Shown piece by piece: positions 15,399 through 23,691 of a DNA stretch of 28,191 nt. The notes under the pieces were generated by a model. It was given only the letters and a program-made list of their open reading frames with translations. It was not told the DNA's origin and did not search any database. The stretch is from contig CBDCBA010000018.1 of the NCBI GenBank assembly GCA_965214125.1, forward strand, positions 1 to 28,191, written 5' to 3'. The stretch comes from CBDCBA01 sp965214125. GTDB taxonomy: Bacteria; Planctomycetota; Phycisphaerae; Tepidisphaerales; Tepidisphaeraceae. Position numbers and translations under genes: made by a program. The first letter of the stretch is position 1. Each line of letters starts with the position of its first letter.

Positions 15399-15800
15399 AT
15401 GGCAAACGCACCGGCGATGACGCCCGAGCAATACGCGCAGCAACACCCCGCCCCCTCCACCCAAGTGGCGGTCATCCTTGTCAATACAGAGGCAATCCCC
15501 GGCCAGCGCATCCGGCAGGTGCTCGGACTCGTGCAGGGCAACACCGTCCGGGCCAAGCACGTGGGGCGAGACATCGCCGCGGGCTTCAAGAACATCGTCG
15601 GCGGCGAGCTGAAGGGGTACACGGAGCTGCTCGTCGAAAGCCGACAGCAGGCGACGCAGCGGATGGTTGCCCAGGCCCAGCAACTCGGGGCCAACGCCGT
15701 CGTAAACGTGCGCTTCTCGACCAGCGCCGTCACCGGCGGCGCGGCGGAGCTTTACGCCTACGGCACGGCCGTTCTCATCGAGCCCGAAGGCGGTGCCTGA
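15399..15800 (+). CDS. YbjQ/UPF0145 family protein
   Basis: 133 residues. The family (DUF74, YbjQ-like, sometimes labelled heavy-metal-binding) forms small pentameric beta-barrel-like assemblies of unknown function. Its hallmarks are all here: VLGLVQGNTVRAKHVGRDIAAGFKN at about 41-65, GGELKGYTELLVESRQQATQRM, and GANAVVNVRFSTS...YGTAVLI at the end. A hydrophilic lead of about 20 residues precedes the core, and ATG 15399 or ATG 15417 could be used. There is no clear Shine-Dalgarno. The stop overlaps the start of the next gene (TGATG), so the two relatives are translated together. The gene starts 23 nt from the divergent tRNA. Confidence 0.88.
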   Translation: MANAPAMTPEQYAQQHPAPSTQVAVILVNTEAIPGQRIRQVLGLVQGNTVRAKHVGRDIAAGFKNIVGGELKGYTELLVESRQQATQRMVAQAQQLGANAVVNVRFSTSAVTGGAAELYAYGTAVLIEPEGGA

Positions 15801-16336
15801 TGGACTACCTGATCTTTTTCTTCAGTATCTCCTGGCCGCTGGCGCTGCTGGCGATCGGCGGAATCGGCATCTGGATCGACAAGGAACACGAAAAAGAGAT
15901 TGTCTACCGCCGGGCGCAGGTCGGGCACGTGCTCGTCTCGGACCTGCGCACCCTGCCGGGCCGCGACGACTCGGCCGGCTCGCGCTTCGAACTGCTGTGC
16001 GGCGAGGTGGTGCTCAGCGCAAATCGACTCATCACCTTCTTCGGCAAGATCAAGCAGCTTTTCGGCGGCGAGGTGAAGAGCTTCCACGGCGTGATCACCC
16101 GCGCCCGCCAGGAGGCGACGCTCCGCCTAATGGAGCAGGCGGCTGAGAAGGGTTTCGACGCCGTCGGCAACATCCGCATCGAAGCCGTCGACATTGCCGG
16201 CGTGACCGTGAACGCCCAAAAGTCGAAGAAGCAGGGACTTTACGTCGGCGTGATCGCCTACGGCACGGCCTACCGGCGGGCGCCGGGCGTCTTCCCGCCG
16301 CCGGCACCGCCGACGCTGGAGTCGTATCCGACGTAG
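15800..16336 (+). CDS. YbjQ-like protein with N-terminal membrane anchor
   Basis: 178 residues. A single hydrophobic segment at residues 2-26 (MDYLIFFFSISWPLALLAIG) should anchor it in the membrane, with the rest cytoplasmic or periplasmic. The body repeats the YbjQ pattern in a more divergent form: RAQVGHVLVSDLRTLPGRD, GGEVKSFHGVITRARQEATLRLMEQAAEKGFDAVGNIRIEAV and VIAYGTAYR. The tail is Pro-rich. It overlaps the upstream YbjQ gene by 1 nt and probably forms a hetero-complex with its product. It converges with the next cluster, with only 20 nt between the stop codons. Confidence 0.8.
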   Translation: MDYLIFFFSISWPLALLAIGGIGIWIDKEHEKEIVYRRAQVGHVLVSDLRTLPGRDDSAGSRFELLCGEVVLSANRLITFFGKIKQLFGGEVKSFHGVITRARQEATLRLMEQAAEKGFDAVGNIRIEAVDIAGVTVNAQKSKKQGLYVGVIAYGTAYRRAPGVFPPPAPPTLESYPT

Positions 16337-16356
16337 CCGCGTGGCCAGCCCATCCG

Positions 16357-17298
16357 CTACGGCTTCGACGCGATCACGAGCGTGAGCGTCAGCACTTGCA
16401 GGAAGACCGCCACCAGCACGCTCGCCACGGCGCGCGACTCGTCGACAAAGCCAATCGCGTAAACGAATGCCGCCAACGCCAGCACCTGCACCGCCCCGGC
16501 GAGCAGCCGGAAGACGCTGAAGTCGTCGGCCGGCGTCTCGCGACTGCGGCGGAGTTCTGCCACGAGCGCGTTCGTCGCGTCGTCCGACGGCGCGACGCGA
16601 GCGGCGGGTGTCGCGACAGGTGGCGTCGGCGGAACGGAGGCCGCCGGCTCGATTGGCTTGGGCCGCTCGGCCGCCGCCTTGGCCACGTTCGCCTCGTGCT
16701 CGCTCTTGAGAACCGCCAGCACCTCGGTCAGACTGCTCGCGCGGCGGTTGGGTGTGACCGTCTCCTCCGCGTCGGCCGCCGGGCTCCGCGCCAAGCCCGG
16801 CACGTCGAGCAGAATTGTGCGGCACCCCGCCGCCGCGCCGGCCTCGATGTCGCGCGGGGCGTCGCCGACCATCCAACTCTTCGAAAGGTCAATCTCCAAC
16901 TCCTCCGCCGCCGACAGCAGCATGCCCGGCTTGGGCTTGCGGCACGAGCACTCGACGCCGTACTCGCCCTCGGCCTCGGGGTGGTGCGGGCAAAAGGCGT
17001 GCAAGTCGATCGCCGCGAATGAGTCGCCGTCGCGCAGCAGTTCGTCGAGGCGATCGTTCACTTTCAGCACGTCCGCCTCCCCGTAGAACCCGCGGGCGAC
17101 GCCACTCTGGTTGCTGACCACAACCACGAGATACCCCAGCCGCCGCACCCCGGCTACGCACGCAGCGGCGCCGTCGATCAGAACGACCTTATCCGGGTCG
17201 CCCAGATAGTCGGCCCCCTCGATGAGCGTGTTGTCGCGATCGAAGAAGACGGCGGGACGCCGCCGCGCGGGGGCTGGAGCTTCGGACGAGTCGGGCAT
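16357..17298 (-). CDS. GmhB-like HAD phosphatase with C-terminal membrane tail
   Basis: 313 residues from ATG 17298. The first 200 form a HAD-IIIA phosphatase related to D-glycero-D-manno-heptose-1,7-bisphosphate phosphatase and histidinol-phosphatase: FFDRDNTLIEG (Asp20, Asp22), VVSNQSGVARG (60-70), the zinc loop CPHHP...CSCRKPKPGM (Cys103, His105, Cys117, Cys119, Lys121) and VGDAPRD (144-150). In the heptose pathway this enzyme removes the 7-phosphate before nucleotide activation. Unusually, an Ala/Pro-rich linker (about 200-255) leads to two hydrophobic helices (about 262-284 and 289-310), so the enzyme appears membrane-tethered. Other in-frame starts upstream would overlap trmL and were not chosen. 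It is the last gene of the leftward cluster. The exact sugar-phosphate substrate is uncertain. Confidence 0.85.
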   Translation of the reverse strand: MPDSSEAPAPARRRPAVFFDRDNTLIEGADYLGDPDKVVLIDGAAACVAGVRRLGYLVVVVSNQSGVARGFYGEADVLKVNDRLDELLRDGDSFAAIDLHAFCPHHPEAEGEYGVECSCRKPKPGMLLSAAEELEIDLSKSWMVGDAPRDIEAGAAAGCRTILLDVPGLARSPAADAEETVTPNRRASSLTEVLAVLKSEHEANVAKAAAERPKPIEPAASVPPTPPVATPAARVAPSDDATNALVAELRRSRETPADDFSVFRLLAGAVQVLALAAFVYAIGFVDESRAVASVLVAVFLQVLTLTLVIASKP

Positions 17299-17308
17299 AC
17301 GCGCGAGT

Positions 17309-17791
17309 CTAGCGGCCCTGCTTGCCGATGCGGGCCAACGCCGCGTAGAGCGCGATGCCCGCACTGGTCGCGAGGTTCAGGCAACGCTCGCCCGGCGCCT
17401 GCGGGATGCGAACGACCCGCGCCGCATGCTCGCGCAGCAACGCCGGCGGCAGACCGCGCGTCTCGCTGCCGAGCACCAGTAGATCCCCGTCGGCGAAGTC
17501 GGCATTGAACAGCCCGACGCCGCCGATCGAGTCGAACCACCAGCGTCGCCGGTTGGCCGTGGCGGCGAGGAAGGCGGAGCGCCCGTCGTGCTCGCGCAGC
17601 GCCAGCCGCGGCCAATAGTCGAGCCCCGCCCGCCGCGCCCGGCGATCATCGAGCACAAACCCGAGCGGATGCACCAGGTGCAGCGGCGTGCCCGTTGCCA
17701 CACACGTGCGGGCCACGTTGCCCACGTTCTGCGGAATCCGCGGCGAAACGAGCGCGAGTTCGACTGCGTGCGGCGGTAGGTCGAGCGTCAC
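17309..17791 (-). CDS. trmL: tRNA (cytidine(34)-2'-O)-methyltransferase TrmL
   Basis: SPOUT-class RNA methyltransferase that 2'-O-methylates the wobble base of tRNA-Leu isoacceptors in the species where it was studied. At 160 residues the length is right for TrmL. Motifs are LALVSPRIPQNVGNVARTC (motif 1), LLVLGSETRGLP (motif 2) and VRIPQAPGERCLNLATSAGIALY (motif 3, the knot that binds SAM). I chose GTG 17791, which overlaps the stop of the upstream gene as GTGA; the longer frame to 17854 would run far into that gene and adds a non-conserved Arg-rich stretch. It ends 10 nt before the GmhB-like gene and has no obvious functional link to the sugar genes. Confidence 0.9.
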   Translation of the reverse strand: MTLDLPPHAVELALVSPRIPQNVGNVARTCVATGTPLHLVHPLGFVLDDRRARRAGLDYWPRLALREHDGRSAFLAATANRRRWWFDSIGGVGLFNADFADGDLLVLGSETRGLPPALLREHAARVVRIPQAPGERCLNLATSAGIALYAALARIGKQGR

Positions 17792-18303
17792 GATGCAGTC
17801 GGCACGAGGTGGCCTAGGTGCAGCTCCGCGTGCTTGGTGTGAACGGCGGTCCACATCTCCGGCGAGAGCTTACCGAAGATCGGGCTCGGCTCGAACCGGC
17901 CCCCGCTGGCACGACGTTCGGCCACGCGGTCGCACTCCTGGCAGAACCGCTCGACGGCCTCGGCGTCGGCACGCGCGGCCGTCTCGCCGGTGGGCGCGTC
18001 GACCGCGCTCGGCTTCAGGAACGGCGCCGTCGGCAGGCCGGCGGGCATCCCCTTCTCGAAAAAGCTCGGCCGCAGCGCGATGCGCCGCACGAGCGCGTTG
18101 ATCGGCCACGGCAACAGCTTCTTCGGAAACCCGTCGAGCGAGTACCGCATGAACATCGACAGGTGGTCACAGTTCTGCGCCAGCGACCATTGCCCCGCCC
18201 GTGTGTACTGCGTGCCGAGCAGCCGCCGCGCCTCCGCCTGGGCGTGGTCGAGCGACTCGAAATGAAGGGTCCGCCGCTGCACGTTGGGGTCCGTCTTGCC
18301 CAT
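17788..18303 (-). CDS. DUF1569 / DinB-superfamily protein
   Basis: 171 residues, an all-helical protein of the DinB/YfiT superfamily (DUF1569 group). It opens with the typical LHFESLDHAQAEARRLL, then NCDHLSMFMRYSLDGFP with a possible metal-binding His, and ends with FGKLSPEMWTAVHTKHAELHLGHL, where clustered His residues are expected to complete a metal site. Members of the superfamily include thiol-dependent S-transferases, but DUF1569 itself has no assigned reaction. It begins 9 nt after the glycosyltransferase stop and overlaps trmL by 4 nt, so it is co-transcribed with both. Confidence 0.8.
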   Translation of the reverse strand: MGKTDPNVQRRTLHFESLDHAQAEARRLLGTQYTRAGQWSLAQNCDHLSMFMRYSLDGFPKKLLPWPINALVRRIALRPSFFEKGMPAGLPTAPFLKPSAVDAPTGETAARADAEAVERFCQECDRVAERRASGGRFEPSPIFGKLSPEMWTAVHTKHAELHLGHLVPTAS

Positions 18304-18312
18304 ACCCAGAGC

Positions 18313-19371
18313 CTACGCGCCAAGCTCCGCGAGGTAGGCGACGAGTTCCTGGGCGCGGTGCCGTGCCGTGTGCTTGGCGAGCACCCGGTCGCGGGCGGCG
18401 GCGCCAATCGCCCGCGCCTCGTCGGCCGGCATTGCGAGGGCGGCGAGGGCATCCTGCGTCGTGTCGGCGACGACAATCTCCTCACCCAAGGCGAAGAAGT
18501 CGCCAAGGCCGTTCCACCGGTCGCTGATCACCGGCGTGCCGCAGGCGGCGGCTTCGAACAGCCGCACACTCGGGCTCCACCCGGCGGCAATCATGTCCGC
18601 CCGCGTGACGTTGAGCGTCCAACGACTCTGGTTGTAGAACCCGCGATGCTCCGCCGGCGGAAGGTGCTCGATACGCTGCACGTTTCCCGGCCAAGCAATG
18701 GCGGCCGGGTACTGCGGCCCTGCGACGCAGAAGGAACTGGTCGATTGTTTACGAGCAGACGCGATCAATAACCGTTCGACGGTCGGTTGGCGGTCGTCGC
18801 TGTAGGTGCCGAGGTAGGAGAGGTCGTACGCGGGCGTTGCGTCCTCCGGAAAGTAGAGATGCGGGTCGACGCTGCAATAGAGCGGCCGGGCCCTCGGGCT
18901 GCCGTACTCGGTCTGGAGGAGGTCGAGCGTCGGCCCGCCGCTGAAGCTGAGGTAGGCGGCGTAGCGCGGGATCAGCTCGGGCGAGACGTATTCGAAATCC
19001 CCCCGCCGCAGCTTCGCGAGCGTGACGGGCGTGTCGATATCGTAAAACGCCACCGGGCCGCGGGCCGTGTTCAGCGCCCACTCCCCGACCGTCACGCCCT
19101 CCGGTACGTAGCTCCCGACGATCACGGCGTCGGCGTCGGCCACCGAATGACGGTGATCGGACTTGAGCATACCTATGGAGTCGTACAGCACCGTCGATCC
19201 GAACGGCGGATCGGGCAGATCGCGGTTGTCGGCGTACCACGGCTTGTCGTGCTCGAGGAATGTGACGGTGTGGCCCAGCGCGTCGAGCTCGCGGACGAGG
19301 GCGCGGTACGTGGTGGCGTGGCCGTTGCCCCAGCTACTCGTGATGGTCAGGCCGATGATGGTGATCTTCAC
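18313..19371 (-). CDS. CgeB-like glycosyltransferase (third copy in transcription order)
   Basis: 352 residues of a GT-B glycosyltransferase of the CgeB / Glyco_trans_1_2 type. The N-terminal Rossmann half begins MKITIIGLTITSSWGNGHAT, a variant of the GNG motif shared with the next two genes. The C-terminal donor-binding half has the conserved block RADMIAAGWSPSVRLFEAA followed by CGTPVISDRWNGLGDFF and the helix signature ARDRVLAKHTARHRAQEL. The start is GTG 19371, overlapping the preceding stop as GTGA. No signal peptide or membrane helix is seen, so it acts in the cytoplasm. Donor and acceptor are unknown. The nearest relatives are the two genes upstream in the operon. Confidence 0.86.
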   Translation of the reverse strand: MKITIIGLTITSSWGNGHATTYRALVRELDALGHTVTFLEHDKPWYADNRDLPDPPFGSTVLYDSIGMLKSDHRHSVADADAVIVGSYVPEGVTVGEWALNTARGPVAFYDIDTPVTLAKLRRGDFEYVSPELIPRYAAYLSFSGGPTLDLLQTEYGSPRARPLYCSVDPHLYFPEDATPAYDLSYLGTYSDDRQPTVERLLIASARKQSTSSFCVAGPQYPAAIAWPGNVQRIEHLPPAEHRGFYNQSRWTLNVTRADMIAAGWSPSVRLFEAAACGTPVISDRWNGLGDFFALGEEIVVADTTQDALAALAMPADEARAIGAAARDRVLAKHTARHRAQELVAYLAELGA

Positions 19372-20450
19372 GCCGACCCCCCGATCGCCTCGAGCAGCAC
19401 GTGCTCGGCCTGCTCGGCGCGACGGGTGTAGGTGTGGTCGCGCAGCACCCGATCGCGGGCGGCGCTGCCGATCGCCTTCGCCCGCTCGGGAGTGAGTTCC
19501 GCCAAATGCTTCGCGACCGCGTTACCGTCCGTGGCGACCAGCACCTCCTCACCGGGGGCAAGGAACTCGTTGATCCCTTGCCACTCGTCGGTGATAAGGC
19601 ACGCCCCCGCGCCGGCGGCCTCAAAGACGCGCGTCGCGGGGCTCCACCCGTACCGGGCCATGCTCTCGCGGTTCACGTTCAGCGTCGCCAGCGGCGTGCA
19701 GTTGAAGGCGTTGTGCTCCGGCGGGGCGACGTGCCCGATCGCCGTCACGTTCGCCGGCAGATGGTCCTGCTCCCACCCGCTTCCGCCGATGAGGAAGCGG
19801 CGCTCCGGCAACGCTGCTGCGGCGGCAAGGAAGAACGCGTTGATCCGCGCCTCCCGGTCCGGCAGGCGATTCGCCAGCAGCGCGAGATCGCCGGTAAAGT
19901 GTGGGTTCGGAGGAACGGGGTGGTGCGTGTCCGGGTCGCAGGCGTTGTAGATCGGCACGCAGGCTTTTGCGTGAAGTCGCTCATAAGCGTTTACCACCGG
20001 CGGGCCGCCACCGTACGTACAGATCAGGTCGTACCGCGGAACGTGTTGGCGGAATGGGTCGGTGGCATCGCCGAACGTGCGATCGAGCGTGGCCGGGGCA
20101 TCGACGTCCCAGAAGACAACGGCCTGGCCGGGACGCTTGAGGTCGAGCACCTCCGCCTCCAACTCGCGGTCGAACACGCCCACGCCGCTGGCCTTGACCA
20201 TCACGTCGGCCCATTCGCCCGCGTCAGCGAGGCAGGCGCGGCGAGCCTCGTCGGTCGCTGCGTAGACCACGCTCCGGGCGTACGGCGGGTCCGGGTGGTC
20301 GACGTGGTTCTGGCGGTCATAGGCGTCGGGTTCGTAGAAGGTGGCTTCGTGCCCGCGCGCGTGCAGCGCCCGCAGGATGCCGCGGTAGTAGGTGGCGGCG
20401 CCGTTCCAGTAGGCGCTGACGAGACTTGACCCGAAGAAGGCGATCTTCAT
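19368..20450 (-). CDS. CgeB-like glycosyltransferase (second copy)
   Basis: 360 residues with the same domain plan. The N-terminus MKIAFFGSSLVSAYWNGAATYYRGILRAL, the middle segment FWDVDAPATLDRTFGDATDPF (compare FYDIDTPVTLAKLRRGDFEY in the neighbour) and the C-terminal block SMARYGWSPATRVFEAAGAGACLITDEWQGINEFL align clearly with the gene downstream, so the two are paralogues. The tail ARDRVLRDHTYTRRAEQAEHVL also matches. A GGAGGG lies about 8 nt before ATG 20450, and this start overlaps the upstream stop by 4 nt (ATGA). It probably adds a sugar in the same glycan pathway. The sugar specificity cannot be read from the sequence. Confidence 0.86.
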   Translation of the reverse strand: MKIAFFGSSLVSAYWNGAATYYRGILRALHARGHEATFYEPDAYDRQNHVDHPDPPYARSVVYAATDEARRACLADAGEWADVMVKASGVGVFDRELEAEVLDLKRPGQAVVFWDVDAPATLDRTFGDATDPFRQHVPRYDLICTYGGGPPVVNAYERLHAKACVPIYNACDPDTHHPVPPNPHFTGDLALLANRLPDREARINAFFLAAAAALPERRFLIGGSGWEQDHLPANVTAIGHVAPPEHNAFNCTPLATLNVNRESMARYGWSPATRVFEAAGAGACLITDEWQGINEFLAPGEEVLVATDGNAVAKHLAELTPERAKAIGSAARDRVLRDHTYTRRAEQAEHVLLEAIGGSA

Positions 20451-21595
20451 TGCGGCAGGCCCTCCACGATATGCAAGAGTTCGCTCACGCGGTGCTCACA
20501 GGTATGTCGTGCCAGCACCGTTTCCCGCCCCCGCGCCGCCTGCTCAGCGGCGGCGTCGGGATAGTCGAGCAGGTGGCGCATCTCCCGCTTCATCTCCTCA
20601 TCGTTGCGAGCGACGGCAAAGTCCTCGCCCGGCGTGAAGAGGTGTTCGGCGTCATCCCACGGGGCGCTGACGAGTGGGATGCCGCACGCGAGTGCCTCGA
20701 ACGGCCGAATCGTCGGGATGCCGGGTAAGTGCGAGACGTACCACCGACGCGGCACGTGGACGGTCAGCCGGTGCTGCGCGAACAGCCGTGGCGCTTCGAA
20801 GTTCGGCAGGTAGCCGGCGTAGCGAATGCCGGCGTTTGCAAGGGCGGCCTTGGCATCGTCGGGGTAGCGGACGCCGTGGATGGTGGTGCCCAACTTCAGG
20901 TCGCGGGCGGGCTCGATCAGGAACTCGTGCAACTCATCGGTCCGCTCGTCGTCGCCCCAGTTGCCGACCCAGACGAGGTCTCCGGTCCTTTCGGCGTTGA
21001 GCGGCTTGAACCGCTTGGTGTCGGCGGCCTCGTGCCAGGTCCAGGCGCGGCTCGACCACCCCCGCTGCTTGTACGCCTCCGTGAGTACACGACCAAATGC
21101 AAGAACTCCGTCGTATCCACCCAGGTCGAACTTACCAAGCGTGGCCGGCTCGCTCACCGCACGGTGGTGCGTGTCGTGAAAGAGCAGCCGGAAGCTGTCG
21201 TTCCGCTTGCGGTACTTGCCGATTGCCGCGACAACGGCGGGCGGGGTCCACTCGTGAACGATGACGACGTCGACCCCGCGAAGCCGGTTCGGAAGGTCCA
21301 GGGCCTCGACGACGGCGTCCACTTCGGCGACGGTTAGATCGCTCGCGATCTTCGCCGGAGCGAGCGTGTACATATGCTCGGTGTCAGTCAATTCCGGGTA
21401 GGCGGCGAGGTAGGATCGTGAGGCTTGCTGGCCGTGGTCGTGCTCGAGGTTCCAACGCGACCAGTTGTCCGTCTGCTCGTGCGTGACCACACCGTGGCCG
21501 CGGTGGACAAGGTCGGAGCAGACGCCGCGGACGAAGTGGGCGTTCCCGTGGTTCCAGTCGCTGGCGAGGCTGTGGACGAAGAAGGCGAAGTTCAT
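20447..21595 (-). CDS. CgeB-like glycosyltransferase (first copy, more divergent)
   Basis: 382 residues. The start MNFAFFVHSLASDWNHGNAHFVRGVCSDL and the acceptor-half segment FRLLFHDTHHRAVSEPATLGKFDLGGYDGVLAFG differ more from the other two copies. The donor-binding half is typical: HVPRRWYVSHLPGIPTIRPFEALACGIPLVSAPWDDAEHLF, then GRETVLARHTCEHRVSELL. The Trp/Arg-rich middle (RGWSSRAWTWHEAADTKRF) resembles the hinge of GT-B enzymes. ATG 21595 overlaps the GT4 stop by 4 nt. A cytosolic glycosyltransferase; substrate unknown. Confidence 0.84.
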   Translation of the reverse strand: MNFAFFVHSLASDWNHGNAHFVRGVCSDLVHRGHGVVTHEQTDNWSRWNLEHDHGQQASRSYLAAYPELTDTEHMYTLAPAKIASDLTVAEVDAVVEALDLPNRLRGVDVVIVHEWTPPAVVAAIGKYRKRNDSFRLLFHDTHHRAVSEPATLGKFDLGGYDGVLAFGRVLTEAYKQRGWSSRAWTWHEAADTKRFKPLNAERTGDLVWVGNWGDDERTDELHEFLIEPARDLKLGTTIHGVRYPDDAKAALANAGIRYAGYLPNFEAPRLFAQHRLTVHVPRRWYVSHLPGIPTIRPFEALACGIPLVSAPWDDAEHLFTPGEDFAVARNDEEMKREMRHLLDYPDAAAEQAARGRETVLARHTCEHRVSELLHIVEGLPQ

Positions 21596-22716
21596 GCGGC
21601 GGGCCTCCGGCCGCGCTCGATCAGGCGGCGGTAGAGATCGAGGTACTCCCGCCCCTGCCGTTCGGGGGTGAAGAGGGTCGAGGTCGCGCGGCAGTCGTCT
21701 GCCACTTGCTTTCGGCGCTCGTCGTTTTCGATCAGATGCCGGAGCGCGTCGGCGAGCATCGTCGGGTCGTTGGCTGGGATGCTGTACTCGCCGTCATCGA
21801 AGCCGATCAGGTCGACGCTGAGGGCGTTCGAGCCCCACAGCTCCATCAGCGTCGGGATGCGGCTGATGACGAGCGCGCACCCGAGCCGCGCCGCCTCGGC
21901 GATCGCGAGGCCGAATGGCTCGTACATCGCCGGAGCGCAGAAGATGGCTGCCCGGCTCATCAGGTCGTGCAGCTTGCTGCGCGGCAGCGGGCCGAGAAGT
22001 TCGACGTTAGTCGTGGGCAGGTCGGCCGTTCCGCCGTCGGGGTGGCTCGCATCTCCCGCGATCTTTACCGGCCACGGCAGATCGGCGGCGGCCTCGCACA
22101 GCACGCGCAGGTTCTTCGCCTCATCCCAGACACGCCCGGCGGCCAGAATGATTGGCTCGCGTTCCGCAGCGGGATCGACGATCACCTCGATCGCGTTCGC
22201 GATGCTCGTGCGGATCGGTTCGCCTCTGCCGAAGTCGAACGTCCCGCCGAGCCAGCCGAGGTCAACGATGGCGTCGGCGCCAGCAACCCCTTTCTGCAGC
22301 GCCGCTCGGTACTCGTCCCACAACGCATCCGGCTCGACACCCCTCGCCTCGCGATGCCAGCTCACGACATCCGAGTGCCACACGATCAGCCGCGGTGCGT
22401 GGCCGAACCAGCGGTCGCCGTGGGCGAAGTCGTTCAAGTGGACCACGTCGGCGACGCACTCGTCCCACAACGATTCGAGCCATTCCCCCGCCGCCGTCAC
22501 GTCAGCCAGGGGCGGCTGCATCCACTCGCACTTGTAGGGGCGATGGTGCCACGTCACGTTCTCGATATGATCGACCTCGCGCCTTTGCGCATCGCTCATC
22601 GCGCCGCCCGTGATGGCGAGCGTGACATCGACGCCGAGCGGGGCGAGCGCGCGGCAGAGCGTCGTGGAGTAGGTCCACACGCCGCCGACGCAGTCTGTGG
22701 TCATCAGGATGCGCAT
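21592..22716 (-). CDS. GT4-family glycosyltransferase
   Basis: 374 residues of a retaining GT-B enzyme. The N-terminus MRILMTTDCVGGVWTYSTTLCRALAPLG carries the GGVxxY acceptor-side motif common in GT4 synthases. The C-terminal half has the signature PAMYEPFGLAIAEAARLGCALVISRIP, with the E-x7-E pair that binds the nucleotide-sugar donor, after an IILAAGRVWDEAKNLRVLCEAA start of the donor domain. There are no membrane helices. It starts 3 nt after the dehydrogenase stop and overlaps the first CgeB-like gene by 4 nt. Four glycosyltransferases in a row indicate assembly of an oligosaccharide. Donor and linkage are unknown. Confidence 0.9.
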   Translation of the reverse strand: MRILMTTDCVGGVWTYSTTLCRALAPLGVDVTLAITGGAMSDAQRREVDHIENVTWHHRPYKCEWMQPPLADVTAAGEWLESLWDECVADVVHLNDFAHGDRWFGHAPRLIVWHSDVVSWHREARGVEPDALWDEYRAALQKGVAGADAIVDLGWLGGTFDFGRGEPIRTSIANAIEVIVDPAAEREPIILAAGRVWDEAKNLRVLCEAAADLPWPVKIAGDASHPDGGTADLPTTNVELLGPLPRSKLHDLMSRAAIFCAPAMYEPFGLAIAEAARLGCALVISRIPTLMELWGSNALSVDLIGFDDGEYSIPANDPTMLADALRHLIENDERRKQVADDCRATSTLFTPERQGREYLDLYRRLIERGRRPAA

Positions 22717-22719
22717 GGG

Positions 22720-23691
22720 CTAACGCATCCTGATCCACGCCTTCAGGAACCCGGCCGGCCGGTCGATACTCATCTGGAGGGCGTCCGCCAAATGATCGAG
22801 GTCGAACGTATGCGTCAACAGCGGCTCGACCTGCAAACGGCCATCGGCGACCCACTCGACGGCCATCTTCATGCCGTCGACGTACGTCTGCGGGCGCCGC
22901 TCGTGGGCGTTGATGACGTCGAGGCCTTTCCAGTTCCACTGCTGCATGTTCACGCTGCGCGGCCCGTCCTGGTGGTAGCCGGCGATGACGAGGCGGCCGT
23001 GCTCGCGGACGAGCTCCGTCGCGAGGTCGAGGGGCCACTGCTTGCCGACGCACTCGATCACTACGTCCGCGCCGTCGGGCCCGATCAGGCCGTCCTGACC
23101 CTTGCAGGTTTCGAGGATGCGCCAGTGGTCGTCCATCGGCGTCGTCTTCGCGCCGGCGTCGGCGGCGAACTTCAGGGCGTCAGCGCGGCGGGTTATCGCC
23201 ACGACATCGCAGCCGGCGTCGACGCAGAGGCGCGACAGCAGCGCCCCGAGGAAACCCACCCCAACGATGGCCACCGTGCCGTCGCGATGAAGCCCGGCGC
23301 GGCGGTAGATGTTGACAGCGCACGCCAGCGGTTCGGCGGGAAACGGTTTGCCTGCGAGCTGCTTCGGTAGCGCGATGACGTTGGCTGCCTTAGCAATGTC
23401 GTACTCGGCGTAGGCCTTGTAGCTGAGCATTGCGACGGCGTCGCCCTCGCGTAGCCCCTGCACGTTGTCGCCGACGGCGTCGATCGTGCCCCACGCCTCG
23501 TGGCCGAGGTCGCCGGGCGACATCGGGTACTCGAACCAGTCGCGGCCCTCGAAGGGCGGGACGTTGCTGGCGCACACGCCGCAGCCGTCGACGCGGACGC
23601 GGACCTCGCCGTCGGCGGGGTCGGGCAGGGGCGTGTCAACGATCTCGATCTGCTTGGGCGCGACGAGCTGGGCGGCCTTCATGGTGCTCAT
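22720..23691 (-). CDS. Zinc-type medium-chain dehydrogenase, structural-zinc lobe absent
   Basis: 323 residues of an MDR alcohol/polyol dehydrogenase. The catalytic zinc ligands are seen in GCGVCASN (Cys37, Cys40) and GHEAWG (His64, Glu65), with Glu120/Cys124 in FPAEPLACAVN as candidates for the last ligand. The NAD(P) fold has GVGFLG (144-149). The four-cysteine structural-zinc loop usually found about 25 residues after GHE is missing: DAVGDNVQGL passes straight into MLSYKAYAEYDIAKAANVIALP. This matches the shorter sugar- or threonine-type members. ATG 23691 overlaps the upstream stop as ATGA. In this operon it may oxidise or reduce a sugar or NDP-sugar intermediate; that is an inference. 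Confidence 0.87.
   Translation of the reverse strand: MSTMKAAQLVAPKQIEIVDTPLPDPADGEVRVRVDGCGVCASNVPPFEGRDWFEYPMSPGDLGHEAWGTIDAVGDNVQGLREGDAVAMLSYKAYAEYDIAKAANVIALPKQLAGKPFPAEPLACAVNIYRRAGLHRDGTVAIVGVGFLGALLSRLCVDAGCDVVAITRRADALKFAADAGAKTTPMDDHWRILETCKGQDGLIGPDGADVVIECVGKQWPLDLATELVREHGRLVIAGYHQDGPRSVNMQQWNWKGLDVINAHERRPQTYVDGMKMAVEWVADGRLQVEPLLTHTFDLDHLADALQMSIDRPAGFLKAWIRMR

Noticed and set aside
17818..20429. Long rightward frames across the glycosyltransferase genes
   Set aside because: They are antisense to genes with strong family motifs and 4-nt coupled junctions.
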